Part shown: positions 35,001-43,290 of the stretch, piece after piece
Position numbering within the stretch: the stretch's first letter is position 1
Layout of the letters: every line of letters starts with the position of its first letter
Source: Phoronis australis
Lineage: Eukaryota; Phoronida; Phoronidae
Length of the DNA stretch: 45,943 nucleotides
Direction: 5' to 3'
Assembly (NCBI GenBank): GCA_002633005.1
Contig: NMRA01001124.1
Location: forward strand, 1-45,943
Made by a program: the position numbers and the translations under genes
The notes under the pieces: model-generated
The model's database searches: none
What the model was told of the DNA's origin: nothing
Seen by the model: only the letters and a program-made list of their open reading frames with translations

Positions 35001-38000
35001 TGTTACGGATCAGGTAGGTTGAATGCAGAGTTATGCTTCCTATAAATTCTTGATAAAAATGCTTTCTACACGAACCAGGTCATCTGACTAGTTGAAGATA
35101 TATTCGACAGTGGTGGCTCATGCAGTAGCATTTTGCTGTCATGTGCAGTTAGTCACATCTGGTTTAATTTGTTGATCAAGAGTATTAGCTTCAAGCATAG
35201 CCTAGGTCCTGGTGAGGTAGGCACTACCTGGACTAAAAGTTGATTTGTCATTGATCTGAAAGAATAATTGATCTTGTTAAATATATTTTTATTAATATAA
35301 AAACCTGGCTCGCAACTGAAAATAATTTTTTTGACCATCAATTCTGCTTTCTTGGTTTTAATAATTCTTACGTCTATTTCATGTGTTAGGTTTCACTAAA
35401 TATCAATCTGGACCAAGTTGAATTTTAAAATTAAAACACCTACATGTACATGTAATTCTTTCGTCCAAAGCATAGCCTCGTTTTAGAGCTCAATTTAAGT
35501 TAACTGGACAGAACACAGTGGCGGATTTAGAGGGGAGCCAAGGGGAATATGCTCCCCAAAAAATTTTACCAGATTCCATTTGGCAGTTCAGGAGCGCGAA
35601 TGTATGACAAAATCCTGGCTAATATTCTACCCTGCCTCCCCCAACTCAAAATTCTGGATCACCCCTGGAACAAGCATAGTTAACATGTTTCTTCAGGGGC
35701 CTCGTTCATATCCGAGTGGAAAGGTGCCTGTGCGGCCTTGTAAGAGGGGAACGTTTCTCCAAGTGAGGTGAAAAATCTACCTCCCGATCACCATCAACAG
35801 CACCCCCGCCCTGTTGCAAGCTCTCATAGGCTCTGCTTTTTCAAATTGTCACCTCTGTGGTTACAGGTGATTTGAACCGTCGGAGAGAAATTTTCAATCA
35901 CTAGGTGAAGTTTTAGGCCTCATGGGGGAATTTCGCATGATTTTTCAATATTTTTGAGAGGGGAATAGGGCCGATATTTGTCCCCAAAATCGAGGGATTG
36001 AGGACCTGTCCTTTTTGGAAAGAAAAATGCATCACGTTTCAACCCGTAGTCGTTGCTATGCTCGGCAACCAAGATGACAAAACATAATCTAACTTTTCGA
36101 AAACATTTATCAATTTCACACGGACATATTTTCCTTCGTCGCGGCGTATGGCGACGACCCAACGCTTCCGAATCTCAAAGTCCTCAGGGATTGTAAACAG
36201 ACAGTTGAGTGTCCATAATCTTTCTAGCCGTTCGAGCAACGCGGAGTACAACTATGCCGATAAGCGCAGCCAACAGAGCTATCGTAGCGACCCTCGTTTT
36301 TGAACGCGCCTCCTTTCGGCGTGAATTAGGTCTATATATTAGACACTATTAATGAAAAGAAAATAAACTTTTGTGGATTTCTTTCAAATTGTTCTTGTTT
36401 ATCAATACCTACATTTGGCTGATTGTGCTGAAGAATTGCTACCAGATTTTATCAGCCACAAGCGATCTCAGTCGTTTGTCTTTCTTCTCGTTATTTCGTT
36501 GATTGACTTTGCAAGTGCCTTAAGCGCATCGTAAAATCCTCTTTACGCTTTAATTCGCAGTCAATGGTTGTGGGGCGGTTATGGCGGACTATCGATGTAT
36601 TTCCTCATATCCGCGCCATAGTTGACTGGAATTATTTTCTTGGTTGACAAGTCAGAACTACCCATTTTCCTTCGCTCAGCTGTCGTACATTGTAGTGAAA
36701 CATACATATATATATTTAAAGCTACATTTCAATCCAGCGTTGAATTCTTAACTGAAGCACTTTGGAATTTAAAACATAACCACGCTCTCCCGATCTGATT
36801 TATTGCCGAAAGAACCGGCAGCTCAATTCACAGGCAATCCGCGCAAGTACCATTGTAGAATTCGTAATTTTAAGATTGGCCAATATTAATTGTCTCTGCA
36901 GCGTTTTATTGATTCACTGATGGCATCGGTGTTCTAGCTGGCAATGGAAAGAAAATCCCATCACGGTAAGGAATATTAAGAAACCGATTTGATGAGATTG
37001 AAATACCCATTTTTGTTTTTAGTCAGCTGAACATTTCGACATGAATCTATAAACCCTTTCCGTCTTTGGTCTTAACCTAGCCAAAATTTCGGTCTCAACA
37101 ATTACTTGGCCTATATCCTAACAGTGGTAAGTCACTTTTCGCGAAATGAATCGCACGTTGGAGTAATTTGGCTCGATATACCCAAGTCATTGTTCGTGCG
37201 GGATGCCACATGGCTGGCCAAATGGCTACCTCTATGGGCGTTTGCGAGGTAGATTCGTGATTTTGACTTAAGTCCATTATTTTCGGGGCATTTTAAATGT
37301 CTTAACATGTGAAGCCAAACCTGGGATAAATCTTTGTAGAATTGCCAGGTCATGTAAGCCAAATAATAGCCTCTAACTGAAACAACTACAACTTGTTTTT
37401 GTAACAGATTTGTGCATTTACCATTCCGACTGTGCTAGATACAATGTATACGTGTAGCCCTGTGCCTTTTGATACTGTTTAGAAACGCCTGCAGCTTCAA
37501 TGCAATGTGAGGGGTTCCGCCGAAGAGAGGAAGGTGTTAGGAGGCAATTTCTATCCTATCAATCAGGTATTTATCGGAGATGTTTTTTTATTTGTTTTGT
37601 AGTGTCCAATTTTTTTCACCGCCAGCAGAAGGTACTGGCCGCTCTGGCTGCACTCATTCGCTAACGAGTTAAATAACATCGAAAGTAAAAATAAGTGATT
37701 TCCGATTCAACCACTGAGAATAGCATCACGTTAGTCCAACTTAGCGTCAGAGTTTGCTGATATGGACTACCGCCAGACCTCAAACTCTGATGGTGTTGTC
37801 CACTACTTGTGAGGACAAGATAATTTCGACTTAAGGTCAGAAATTCCAGTTAATTCTCTAGCCAATTATATGCATATTGCGTTTAACGAAAATGTGTCTT
37901 GCAAATGTGCGTCCTAAAGGAATAATGTGGCCTATGGAATATTTCAAGGTTCACACTTCTCCAAGACAGAACCATGTAAAAACTATAGACGCTGTTTTAT

Positions 38001-40058
38001 GCATTCTGTTTGTGTGATTCTTTGCAAAGATATTGTTGTTACAGTAAACTAATTCCCCGTGCTTATCTGACAAATTAACTGCTCGTTCCGTCTCGTCATT
38101 TAGGTTCTAGAGATACCCGACCAGTCGTTGTTGGAAGTCCTGCGGTCACGCGATGACTTGGCGATTTTTACCAGACTACTTGAGAGGTCGGAAGTACCAG
38201 AGATAATTGAAAAAGGAGGAAATTACACCGTTTTCGCACCAAGCGACCACGTGAGTGACGTCGAAAATGCAAAAGTAACATAAAGGCAATTAATATACAT
38301 TTCATGGGTTACGGTGACACACGTTTGCGATTTAGATTATGGTAACCAAAGCTAATTTCTCAAGCTGAAGGAGAATACAAACACAAATATTGAAAACTGT
38401 AGCGCGAAACGGGGATTTCGGGTAATAAGCTGAAGCCCCATCTGTGTTACATAAGAATGTACAAACTAAATAAAAATCTGGATCAATACCTAAACCTAGG
38501 GTCCTACGTGATGCGTGATGTCATTACAACGGGGATAATTAATGGGTAGAAAAAACAGAACCTCTTAAATAAGCCGTCGCAAAATCCACAAAATTGTAGA
38601 TATCGTTCTATACCGGTTTTGCGTTTTCGATACAAAACTGAGAGCAAGAATTCCAGCCGACTTCTTTCTGTAATAAAGGTAATGACTATTCCGCCTCTTT
38701 CGAGGATGTTTACACGATATGGCATATGTGCTTTGATTTACATGTCTTCGCAATTTGAGTGTTGACTTCGTATAGGTGGGCAAATTTTAAAGATGATCAT
38801 AGCCGGCAAGTGATTGGGCGTTACTCGTTATGATTTTAGGCTTTCGACAGACTTTCCCATGATAGCATTGATGAGATGTTTCCTGATGACAAGGAATTAA
38901 ACGAGTTTGTAAAAGCGCATTTTATTGAAGGTGAGTTTTTAGCCTATGTTATGAAAAGCACAAGAGAAGCTTTTAAAAACTCGGTGCGTCGTTTTACAAC
39001 AGTCTCGCAGCTAGAATAATCTAGTCAACATCACGTGCTCCTGTAGGAAATATAAGGCGATATCTCGCGGTATCATCGGGTCCCTCTCTGCCAGGTTTCC
39101 AATTGTTGGTACCATCGGGTCCCTCTCTGTCAAGTTCCCAGTTGTTGGTACCATCGGGTCCCTCTCTCCCAGTCTCCCAATTGTTGGTATTATCGGGCCC
39201 CTCTCTGTCAAGTTCCCAATTGTTGGTACCATCGGGTCCCTCTCTGTCAAGTTCCCAATTGCTGGTACCATCGGGTCCCTCTCTGTCAAGTTCCCAGTTG
39301 TTGGTTCCATCGGGCCCCTCTCTGCCAGGCTCCCAGTTGATATCAAATGAAATACAATTTCGACAACAACAGGAAAAGGCGACATATGATTGAACCCCGG
39401 ATAATATAGTTTTATTATCTAAAAATTGTCGTCTAGAATATAAAAATCATCGGTCCTCACGGTCTCATCATGCTCCCTGCACATTATTGGTAGCATGTGC
39501 ACTCACCCGCTTCCTACAGGAAAATTTTATGTTTTAAAGCATTTGTTTTGCCTATGCATTTCGAGTGCTTAGGAATTTCGTCGTGAAGGATTTCAAACGT
39601 GAGAAATTTATAATGCATTTACAAGTATCGGTGTACATAATTATGACATCCGGACTTTCAATTGCATGTATATCTGTGTACATGTTTGTGAGATACATGA
39701 ACATGTACTAAGATAAACGTCATGGTGAAGGAAAGCTGCACAATTCGAGCGCATTTTCTGCCAAATACATGTTCTATTTTCAGGACCTGTCTGCGCCAAT
39801 CGTGGATATTTTTACCAACGCAGAAAGCACCGTACATTGGCCGGACTAGACATTTCGTTTGGAGGCTGGCGCCCTCTACGCTCGCTTTTTTCCAGGCATT
39901 ATCATATGCATTCGGATTTTGTTGAACAAAACCTCGTTGCCTCCAACGGCATTGTTCACATTCTTGCAGACGATTACGAACTTTTCGACTCTTTTCTCCG
40001 CGATTTTCTTGACGTAGACTACTGGAAAAGAATGTTCAAGAACACACGGTGGTGGTAA
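10938..40058 (+). CDS. Secreted EMI + four-FAS1-domain protein (TGFBI/periostin-like), gene span
   Basis: Thirteen coding exons with AG/GT borders join in consistent phase to 621 residues ending at a TAA: 10938-11048, 11394-11485, 12518-12681, 13572-13674, 19304-19392, 19990-20140, 21004-21129, 22392-22601, 22824-22960, 33821-33991, 38104-38250, 38840-38930, 39784-40058. Order: EMI module (residues 1-67), FAS1-1 (about 68-216), FAS1-2 (217-348), FAS1-3 (349-455, second half missing) and FAS1-4 (455-605), then a short basic/aromatic tail. Each FAS1 has an H1-type motif (ILAPTDEAM, MFLPSNAAF, MFLPTNRAF, VFAPSDHAF); three have an H2-type NG(I/V)xH motif. The EMI-then-four-FAS1 order is that of TGFBI and periostin, extracellular adhesion proteins that bind collagen and integrins. 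No GPI-type or membrane tail is seen, so secretion is expected. The first exon is uncertain, and one exon between 33991 and 38104 was not found. The exons at 22392 and 22824 have second copies at 26498 and 30298. Confidence 0.9.
11394..11485 (+). CDS. Exon: end of EMI module
   Basis: It follows acceptor TTTTTTTAG and ends at AAAG/GTCAGC. It contains YECCHGYARKQGQKC, the characteristic CC-x-GY signature at the end of EMI modules. The phase is compatible with both neighbours. Confidence 0.88.
12518..12681 (+). CDS. Exon: first half of FAS1-1
   Basis: Acceptor TTGACAG, donor AAAAG/GTGTGT. It encodes VHGMVDLLETMAEIDSLE and then NFSILAPTDEAM, the H1 motif of FAS1 domain 1. It ends in phase 0. Confidence 0.87.
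13572..13674 (+). CDS. Exon: FAS1-1, helical/His region
   Basis: The acceptor is TTTCTTTTTCTCAG and the donor is CCAG/GTATGA. It encodes RSVLPNEKVVIIDGAI and NHVLKAHVIPG, the region equivalent to the YH motif of FAS1 domains; here the Tyr before His is Ala. Confidence 0.85.
14370..16210 (+). repeat. Tandem array of roughly 450-bp units carrying CTCF-like motifs
   Basis: Units recur with anchors such as GTGTGCCCCCTAGTGGCA near 15102 and 15540 and a diverged form near 15992 (periods about 438-452). Each unit carries three motifs of the type GYGCCNCCTAGTGG. An earlier partial unit at 14370-14464 is separated from the rest by the nested MITE. Best motif positions: 15104-15117, 15254-15267, 15413-15426, 15542-15555, 15687-15700, 15847-15860, 15994-16007 and 16138-16151. 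All lie on the same strand, spaced 130-160 bases apart. Confidence 0.8.
14465..15076. mobile_element. MITE with TTACGAGCGTAA palindromes, copy 2 (nested)
   Basis: The inverted ends read TATGATG..CCG.TG.GGGG..GTGTCGCC on the left and the complement ending CCCATCATA on the right. Its low-coordinate half matches the copy at 10345-10727 in reverse. The high-coordinate half repeats TTACGAGCGTAA-type palindromes, with GGCGACA motifs in between, several times. It interrupts a unit of the surrounding tandem array, so it inserted after the array formed. Confidence 0.7.
18469..18600. repeat. Imperfect AT-rich trinucleotide microsatellite (TAA/TAG)
   Basis: It contains runs of AATAATAATAA, AGTAATAATAG and close variants. 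The equivalent stretch recurs at 43160-43290 in the second copy of the surrounding repeat, so it is part of that family rather than a new expansion. Confidence 0.7.
19304..19392 (+). CDS. Exon: FAS1-1, strand region
   Basis: Acceptor TTCATCCCAG, donor CTAAG/GTAGGA. It encodes GIFHSYDLSYLGEVETVADN and then VKIRFSTTPK, and ends in phase 0. The position matches the segment between the His motif and the H2 motif in TGFBI. Confidence 0.83.
19990..20140 (+). CDS. Exon: FAS1-1 H2 motif and start of FAS1-2
   Basis: After acceptor GAATTCCAG it encodes FLLANCVKVVRKDKQATNGI followed by VHQVNRVLRP, which is the H2 motif closing FAS1-1. It then gives STIQQYIFRNPEFSQLKT, the first helix of FAS1-2 (TGFBI has a similar NNIQQ segment). 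Donor ACAG/GTATAG. Confidence 0.88.
21004..21129 (+). CDS. Exon: FAS1-2 H1 motif
   Basis: Acceptor TTACCCAG, donor GACAG/GTATAA. It encodes FEKLLEDMKDFTMFLPSNAA and FEKLDREILESTESLT. The tail from 21077 on is repeated at 25152-25204, immediately after the single N. Confidence 0.88.
22392..22601 (+). CDS. Exon: second half of FAS1-2 (copy 1)
   Basis: Acceptor TCTTTTCCAG, donor CCAAG/GTGTGT. It encodes LLKNHIVSGSLCSACIGNN, a long strand segment, and then VATNGVIHLIDDILVPDQ, a textbook FAS1 H2 motif. The near-identical exon at 26498-26707 differs at four bases, giving two residue changes. Confidence 0.92.
22824..22960 (+). CDS. Exon: first half of FAS1-3 (copy 1)
   Basis: Acceptor GTCTTTTCAG, donor TTTAGA/GTAAGT. 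It encodes KDILNVMQSMGYSTAVELIN and LRNFTMFLPTNRAFR, the opening helices and H1 motif of FAS1-3. It ends in phase 0. The exon at 30298-30434 is a second copy with three residue changes. Confidence 0.9.
25151..25151. other. Single N at the junction of two near-identical copies
   Basis: The lone ambiguous base sits precisely where copy 1 ends and copy 2 begins, mid-exon. This suggests an artificial join in the assembly. Confidence 0.85.
25152..25204 (+). pseudogene. Partial second copy of the FAS1-2 H1 exon
   Basis: Only the last 53 bases (CFRKIGPGNS.. region in DNA; AFEKLDREILESTESLT in the exon frame) and the donor are present. With no acceptor it cannot be spliced in as an exon. This is a consequence of where copy 2 begins. 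Confidence 0.85.
26498..26707 (+). CDS. Second copy of the FAS1-2 exon
   Basis: It has the same acceptor, donor type and length (210 bases) as 22392-22601, with LLKNHIVTGSLCSACIGNN and VATNGVIHLIDDILVPDQ. The changes are Ser to Thr and Lys to Arg. It starts needing one carried base, so it cannot follow the exon at 22960 (phase 0). It can only replace the copy-1 exon. Confidence 0.85.
26811..30165. other. Copy-2-specific 3.36-kb insertion (or copy-1 deletion)
   Basis: Copy 1 reads AATCACTT then TCTCCTATTAAAG without a break; copy 2 has about 3.36 kb between these two strings. No transposase, reverse transcriptase or clear target duplication is visible. It contains an inverted-repeat element (26841-27247) and a tandem hairpin pair (28707-28763). 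Confidence 0.75.
26841..27247. mobile_element. Small inverted-repeat element inside the copy-2 insertion
   Basis: The ends are inverted copies of about 30 bases: GTGAAACAGTCCCAAATAGG.. at 26841-26870 and its complement at 27218-27247, essentially perfect over 28 bases. The arms contain the self-complementary CCCAAATAGGG-like core. The interior of about 350 bases has no useful frame. It is probably a MITE. Confidence 0.65.
30298..30434 (+). CDS. Second copy of the FAS1-3 first-half exon
   Basis: It has the same borders and length (137 bases) as 22824-22960. It encodes KDILSVMQSMDYSTAVELIN and LRNFTMFLPTNGAFR, with Asn to Ser, Gly to Asp and Arg to Gly relative to copy 1. It ends in phase 0 and can join 33821. 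Confidence 0.85.
32085..32190 (-). repeat. tRNA-like (SINE-type) sequence
   Basis: On the minus strand, GTGGTGGTGCATTTGTAAAG resembles a pol III A box, and GTGAGTTCGAGTC about 45 bases on resembles a B box. The anticodon arm is weak and lacks the usual U33, so this is not a functional tRNA. It is probably a tRNA-derived SINE fragment inside the 31873-32882 element. Confidence 0.4.
32776..32854. other. Assembly gap (N run)
   Basis: 79 unresolved bases lie inside the copy-2-specific element, flanked by a C-rich run. Confidence 0.99.
33821..33991 (+). CDS. Exon: FAS1-3 YH region
   Basis: It follows TCAATGAAG, a weak pyrimidine tract but the correct phase, and ends GGAATA/GTAAGT. It encodes AYFRRHGQSNPDALRNLLLY, then HVVVPMVSEEN and a strand region. 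LLLYHVV is the only intact Tyr-His motif of the four FAS1 domains; in the FAS1 family this motif has been implicated in integrin binding. It is 57 whole codons, phase 0 at both ends. Confidence 0.87.
34476..34723. mobile_element. MITE with GGGCCTGTTCC ends
   Basis: It starts GGGCCTGTTCCAAGAAACTG and its other end is the complement of GGACCCGTTCCAACAAAACTG-like sequence. The site is flanked by CTA on both sides (34473-34475, 34724-34726). The interior is AT-rich with several CTTAAGT/ACTTAAG blocks. Related GGGCCTGTTCCAC..GTGGAAC ends occur at about 17823-17985 inside the large intronic repeat and at the matching place in 42582-42722. Confidence 0.7.
35516..35667. mobile_element. CAGTGGCGGAT-type MITE with 5-bp target duplication
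   Basis: It starts CAGTGGCGGATTTAGAGGGG and ends GGATCACCCCTG. It is flanked by GAACA at 35511-35515 and 35668-35672. The interior is similar to 7701-7823. Confidence 0.75.
36039..36290 (-). pseudogene. THAP-domain fragment, frameshifted
   Basis: One frame contains PEDFEIRKRWVVAIRRDEG followed by KYVRVK, a good match to the core of THAP zinc fingers (P-x-D-x-x-x-R-x-x-W...IRR). A Cys-containing stretch (GCAYRHSCTPRCSNG) lies just upstream in another frame with a stop. A possible EH-x-NDY-x-LKR continuation lies downstream in a third frame. The three pieces in order but out of frame point to a decayed copy, probably transposon-derived. It lies antisense in the intron after the exon at 33821. 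Confidence 0.5.
38104..38250 (+). CDS. Exon: FAS1-4 first half
   Basis: Acceptor GTCATTTAG, donor GACCAC/GTGAGT, 49 whole codons. It encodes VLEIPDQSLLEVLRSRDDLA, then GGNYTVFAPSDH. The initial VL probably ends the H2 motif of FAS1-3; the rest is the opening helices and H1 motif of FAS1-4. Confidence 0.9.
38840..38930 (+). CDS. Exon: FAS1-4 His region
   Basis: Acceptor TGATTTTAG, donor TGAAG/GTGAGT. It encodes AFDRLSHDSIDEMFPDDKEL and FVKAHFIEG. It completes SDH-AF of the H1 motif split over the intron. Confidence 0.88.
39075..39347. repeat. 39-bp minisatellite, seven units, open on both strands
   Basis: The anchor ATCGGG(T/C)CCCTCTCT starts at 39075, 39114, 39153, 39192, 39231, 39270 and 39309, so the period is exactly 39. 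Because 39 is a multiple of three, long frames appear on both strands (LVPSGPSLSSSQL on +, TERDPMVPTIGN on -). It lies in the intron between 38930 and 39784 and is most likely non-coding. Confidence 0.9.
39784..40058 (+). CDS. Last exon: end of FAS1-4 and C-terminus
   Basis: Acceptor TATTTTCAG; the frame is open to TAA at 40056-40058. It encodes GPVCANRGYFYQRRKHRTLA, then LVASNGIVHILADDYEL (the H2 motif) and a tail ending KRMFKNTRWW. The tail is short and lacks the long repeat-rich region of periostin and the RGD of vertebrate TGFBI. Confidence 0.88.
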
Positions 40059-40075
40059 TTGACAACCCTCAAGTA

Positions 40076-40081
40076 AATAAA
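40076..40081 (+). terminator. Polyadenylation signal AATAAA
   Basis: Canonical hexamer 18 bases after the stop codon of the FAS1 gene. It would give a very short 3' UTR. Further AATAAA-like sites downstream cannot be excluded. Confidence 0.55.
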
Positions 40082-42348
40082 ATCCGGCATCTGTTTGCTT
40101 TCTGACATTGCAAGAAAGGGGATTACAAAAAGAAACTATGTTATTAGCTATTATTTTTCTTGCGGAATTTGTTTGGTGTCAGCTATAAATATTTAACTCA
40201 AGGTCACATAGACAGCATGCCGTTTTTAGACCTTAGTGGACACATTTTTTATCGAAGATTGCGGCACTCTTATATGGATCCAGTGGGCCATACACGCGAG
40301 TTCTGTGTGGCGGCTCGTATTTGTGTAAAATCCACGTAAGCGACATATTTTCCTATACGAGAATTGTGTTCAGTTGTTCAGTAACGTTGGAAATGTATGT
40401 ATTGAGAAATGGTAATTTGCCTAGTCACCCACACTTATTAATTTCTTTAATAAAAATGTAATTTATAGCATGATGCACTCAATGGATCAGTCGATTTTAA
40501 ATGTTAACAGTGATCCGATCTGTCTGCTTTTCAGAAGAAATTAGAAGGTGTAGTTTTTGTTAGTCATTTTTCTTTACACAGTAGCAGGGTAACGAGATGA
40601 TTTTGTTTTTGTACACACCTTTATGTGGCCCCGTAACTCTTTTGGCATTCCACTACTTCAACAGTTATTGGCTAAAGTTAGGTGAAATTGCTTTGGAACA
40701 CAAGCCATATCTGAAACGTGAAAATGGATTCTGTGAACAACGTAATGAATACCAGTTTGTACTTGATTTTATATACATATACATACATATAGGCTTATAT
40801 ATGTTAAAATGACGTGTGTCGCGACTGGAAAAAATTAGACAATGCAGAAACTGGAAATTTACCTAAACATCATTCAAGAAAGAATGGACTCACCGGAAAC
40901 ATCAAGTAGTTTTAGTATCTCTGTAGCGAAGGATCTTAAAGTTGAGTCTCCGATGAGTTGCCAGTAGTCACTGGTACGGTGCGCGGCTTTAGACTCTCTA
41001 CGGCTGGGTTTAAGATCTTCTCTGTAATTGTTACAATTTACGTCGAATGCACGTGCGAGAAATGTATCATTGTTACATTTTACGAAAGCGACGTCATGTT
41101 TCACGAGTTTGCATGGTATTTGTCAAACGGAGGAAAACCGTTCACACACTTTAACGCCTTTTTCTCGGGTTGTATGAATGAAATTCTATCAAATGTGCCA
41201 GGTCAAATTTATAGATTTGTCCGTTATGTGCTTTCTATGTTTTTTAAACATGAGTAGTTTTATGGTATGGTCAAAAATGTAGACAGCGTACAGTTTCAAC
41301 TCCACACAAACGGAGTTCCCAGGACCAGTTTAACAAGTCATTTTATTGTTAAAGCGTTCTTACAATCTTTTGTTGACGCTCAGGTCGTATCCGGCATTAC
41401 AGTAAACACACTTTCCTTGGTAAGCACAACAATGGCATCGTATTTGGCCAATATTTATCGTATTTCTTCGGGAACAAACGACAACAATAAAAATTTTCAT
41501 GTAGAATTCAATTTCGGAAGCCAATTTGATAGAAAAAACAAAATCACTAGGTTTAGTCCACGATAGTTTGGTTTATTTCAGCCAGTGAGTATTTTATTGC
41601 CTTGGAGTCATTGCTAATGCAGTAACTGACCGGCTCCATACAAAAGGAGCAAAACCAAAGCTTCTGATGCGGATGGGTTATGCTTACCACCTTAGTTACG
41701 AATGACAATTTCTTAACATTGTAGTGGAAGGAAATGAAAACACGCATTAATTTTCCGGCAGGTTGAAAAATTTTGCCAAAGCAAAAGCAAAGTATCGCCT
41801 CATTTGAGAAGGGCGAGCCAATAGGTTAAAAAAGTGGCGGCATAGTAATGTGTTTTATACAGCTTAAAACCAGAAAGAAATATCATTGTTCCTATCAGTT
41901 ATATCAAACCTGTCTGAAATAGTGGTGGTAACCGTGACATGTATACTGGGGAAATAGAAAATATTTTGCACTCGGAAAGAACATGATCATTTTGCTCAAA
42001 CCTGGTCTAGGTCGATAGTTTAAAGGGGCAATAGTCCAAAAAAGCTGACTGTCAGCCTTTCGGACTGTAAAAGCATGCACTTTCTCTTTCTACTATTTTT
42101 TAAGATAAAATATGAATTAAACTTGCTATTTGGTTAATGCACGTTAATTCGAAGTACATATAAATAAAGACAGATTGGACATTCTGTTATTAATGGACGT
42201 GAAGTCACGTGTCCCATGAGGTGCCATTTTTGTGTTACAGCTCGCAGATAAGGGAATTAAGGTACATTAACCCTATTGATACATTGCATTAAAAGCTTAT
42301 ATTAAACACTGTTGATTTCAACGTTGGCCGTTTTTGTTTCATACAATC

Positions 42349-42527
42349 CATGGGCGGCGCAGCACTGAAAAAGCGGGTCTATATCCCCACACTGAAAAAG
42401 TGGGTCTATAGCCCCCTCAGACCCCTATTATGCGCCGCCCATGGTCTAGGGCCAGTGCACCACAATGATGGCGTCTAGGGAACTATAGCCTCAAACTTTT
42501 TTCAGTGCTGCGCCGCCTACGCGGCCA
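42349..42527. mobile_element. Nested small element with GGGCGGCGCAGCACTG ends
   Basis: The left end GGGCGGCGCAGCACTGAAAA is inverted near 42495-42520 (CTTTTTTCAGTGCTGCGCCG). A second inverted pair, ATGGGCGGCGCA at 42349 and TGCGCCGCCCAT near 42430, bounds an inner 94-base unit with a tandem duplication of a CACTGAAAAAG(C/T)GGGTCTAT block. The related sequence at about 17755 lacks the whole insert. Confidence 0.65.
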
Positions 42528-43159
42528 CTTTTACTGAAACCTATTTCATATTATTCTGTTAAACTGTGTTTTTCATATTGGCACCCGTTCCACATAAAAA
42601 TGTTGCGTGTCCTTTTGTATGTCTATTACCAGCAGCCGATTAGTCGTTAGTTGTCGAAAAATGTCTGCCTCCAGAATTCAACTTAACGCTATTTTGAACT
42701 TACACATCATCGTGGAACGAGTCACAGTTCTTTAAAAAAATGCATTGTTTTCAAGAAGATACACAGTGGGTATCCTCACGTTTGGATGTAAGTCGAAAGG
42801 TTACAGTCTGAATTCAGTTCCTCGTGGCAAACTACAGAAGGGTTATATTGTCAAACAATACCGTGCTTGCCGATAGTTCAGAAATTTTTAAGTTGGCGCA
42901 TGTGTTAACAAGATTTTAAATCTCAACCTCCTCGTTTCCAAAAAGTAGACCTACTCTGCATCCACAGGTGTCAAGACTTTTCTCTCATAACGTTACGGCT
43001 GAACTTAGGAATCTCTTTGAAATCCTTTCGAAATAGCACTGAGTGCCCGGCGACAACATTGAACCATAAAAATCTTTGAGGACCATGATGTATTAGCATA
43101 TTAATGAACATGTATTGTGTATATTGCACGGTGTCCTTGTTAAATAAATTAAAAAATAT

Positions 43160-43290
43160 TAATGATAATAACTATAGCAAATAACGACAACGATAACGAG
43201 TAATAGTAGTGAAAGTAATAATTATAGTAATAGCAATAATAGTAGTAATAGTAATGTAATAGTAATAAAAATGATAATGGGTAGCCCCAT
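43160..43290. repeat. AT-rich trinucleotide microsatellite, second copy
   Basis: Counterpart of 18469-18600 in the second repeat copy, with AGTAATAATAG-type runs. Confidence 0.65.

Larger units (their letters stand above)
33992..38103 (+). other. Intron region that should contain the FAS1-3 H2 exon, not found
   Basis: The flanking exons end and start in phase 0, yet the protein lacks the NGxxH segment that closes FAS1-3. I looked for a phase-0 exon encoding such a segment and saw none. The stretch holds the two MITEs and the THAP relic described separately. Confidence 0.5.

Noticed and set aside
36902-36965. Short exon between CTGCAG and GTAAGG as the missing FAS1-3 exon
   Set aside because: All three frames contain stops between these sites, and no NGxxH motif is encoded.
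39075-39347. CRISPR array
   Set aside because: Units are contiguous tandem repeats without unique spacers, and the DNA is eukaryotic.
39011-39385. 124-residue minus-strand frame with TERDPMVPTIGN repeats
   Set aside because: It is generated by the 39-bp minisatellite, is mirrored by an equally good plus-strand frame, and sits in an intron.
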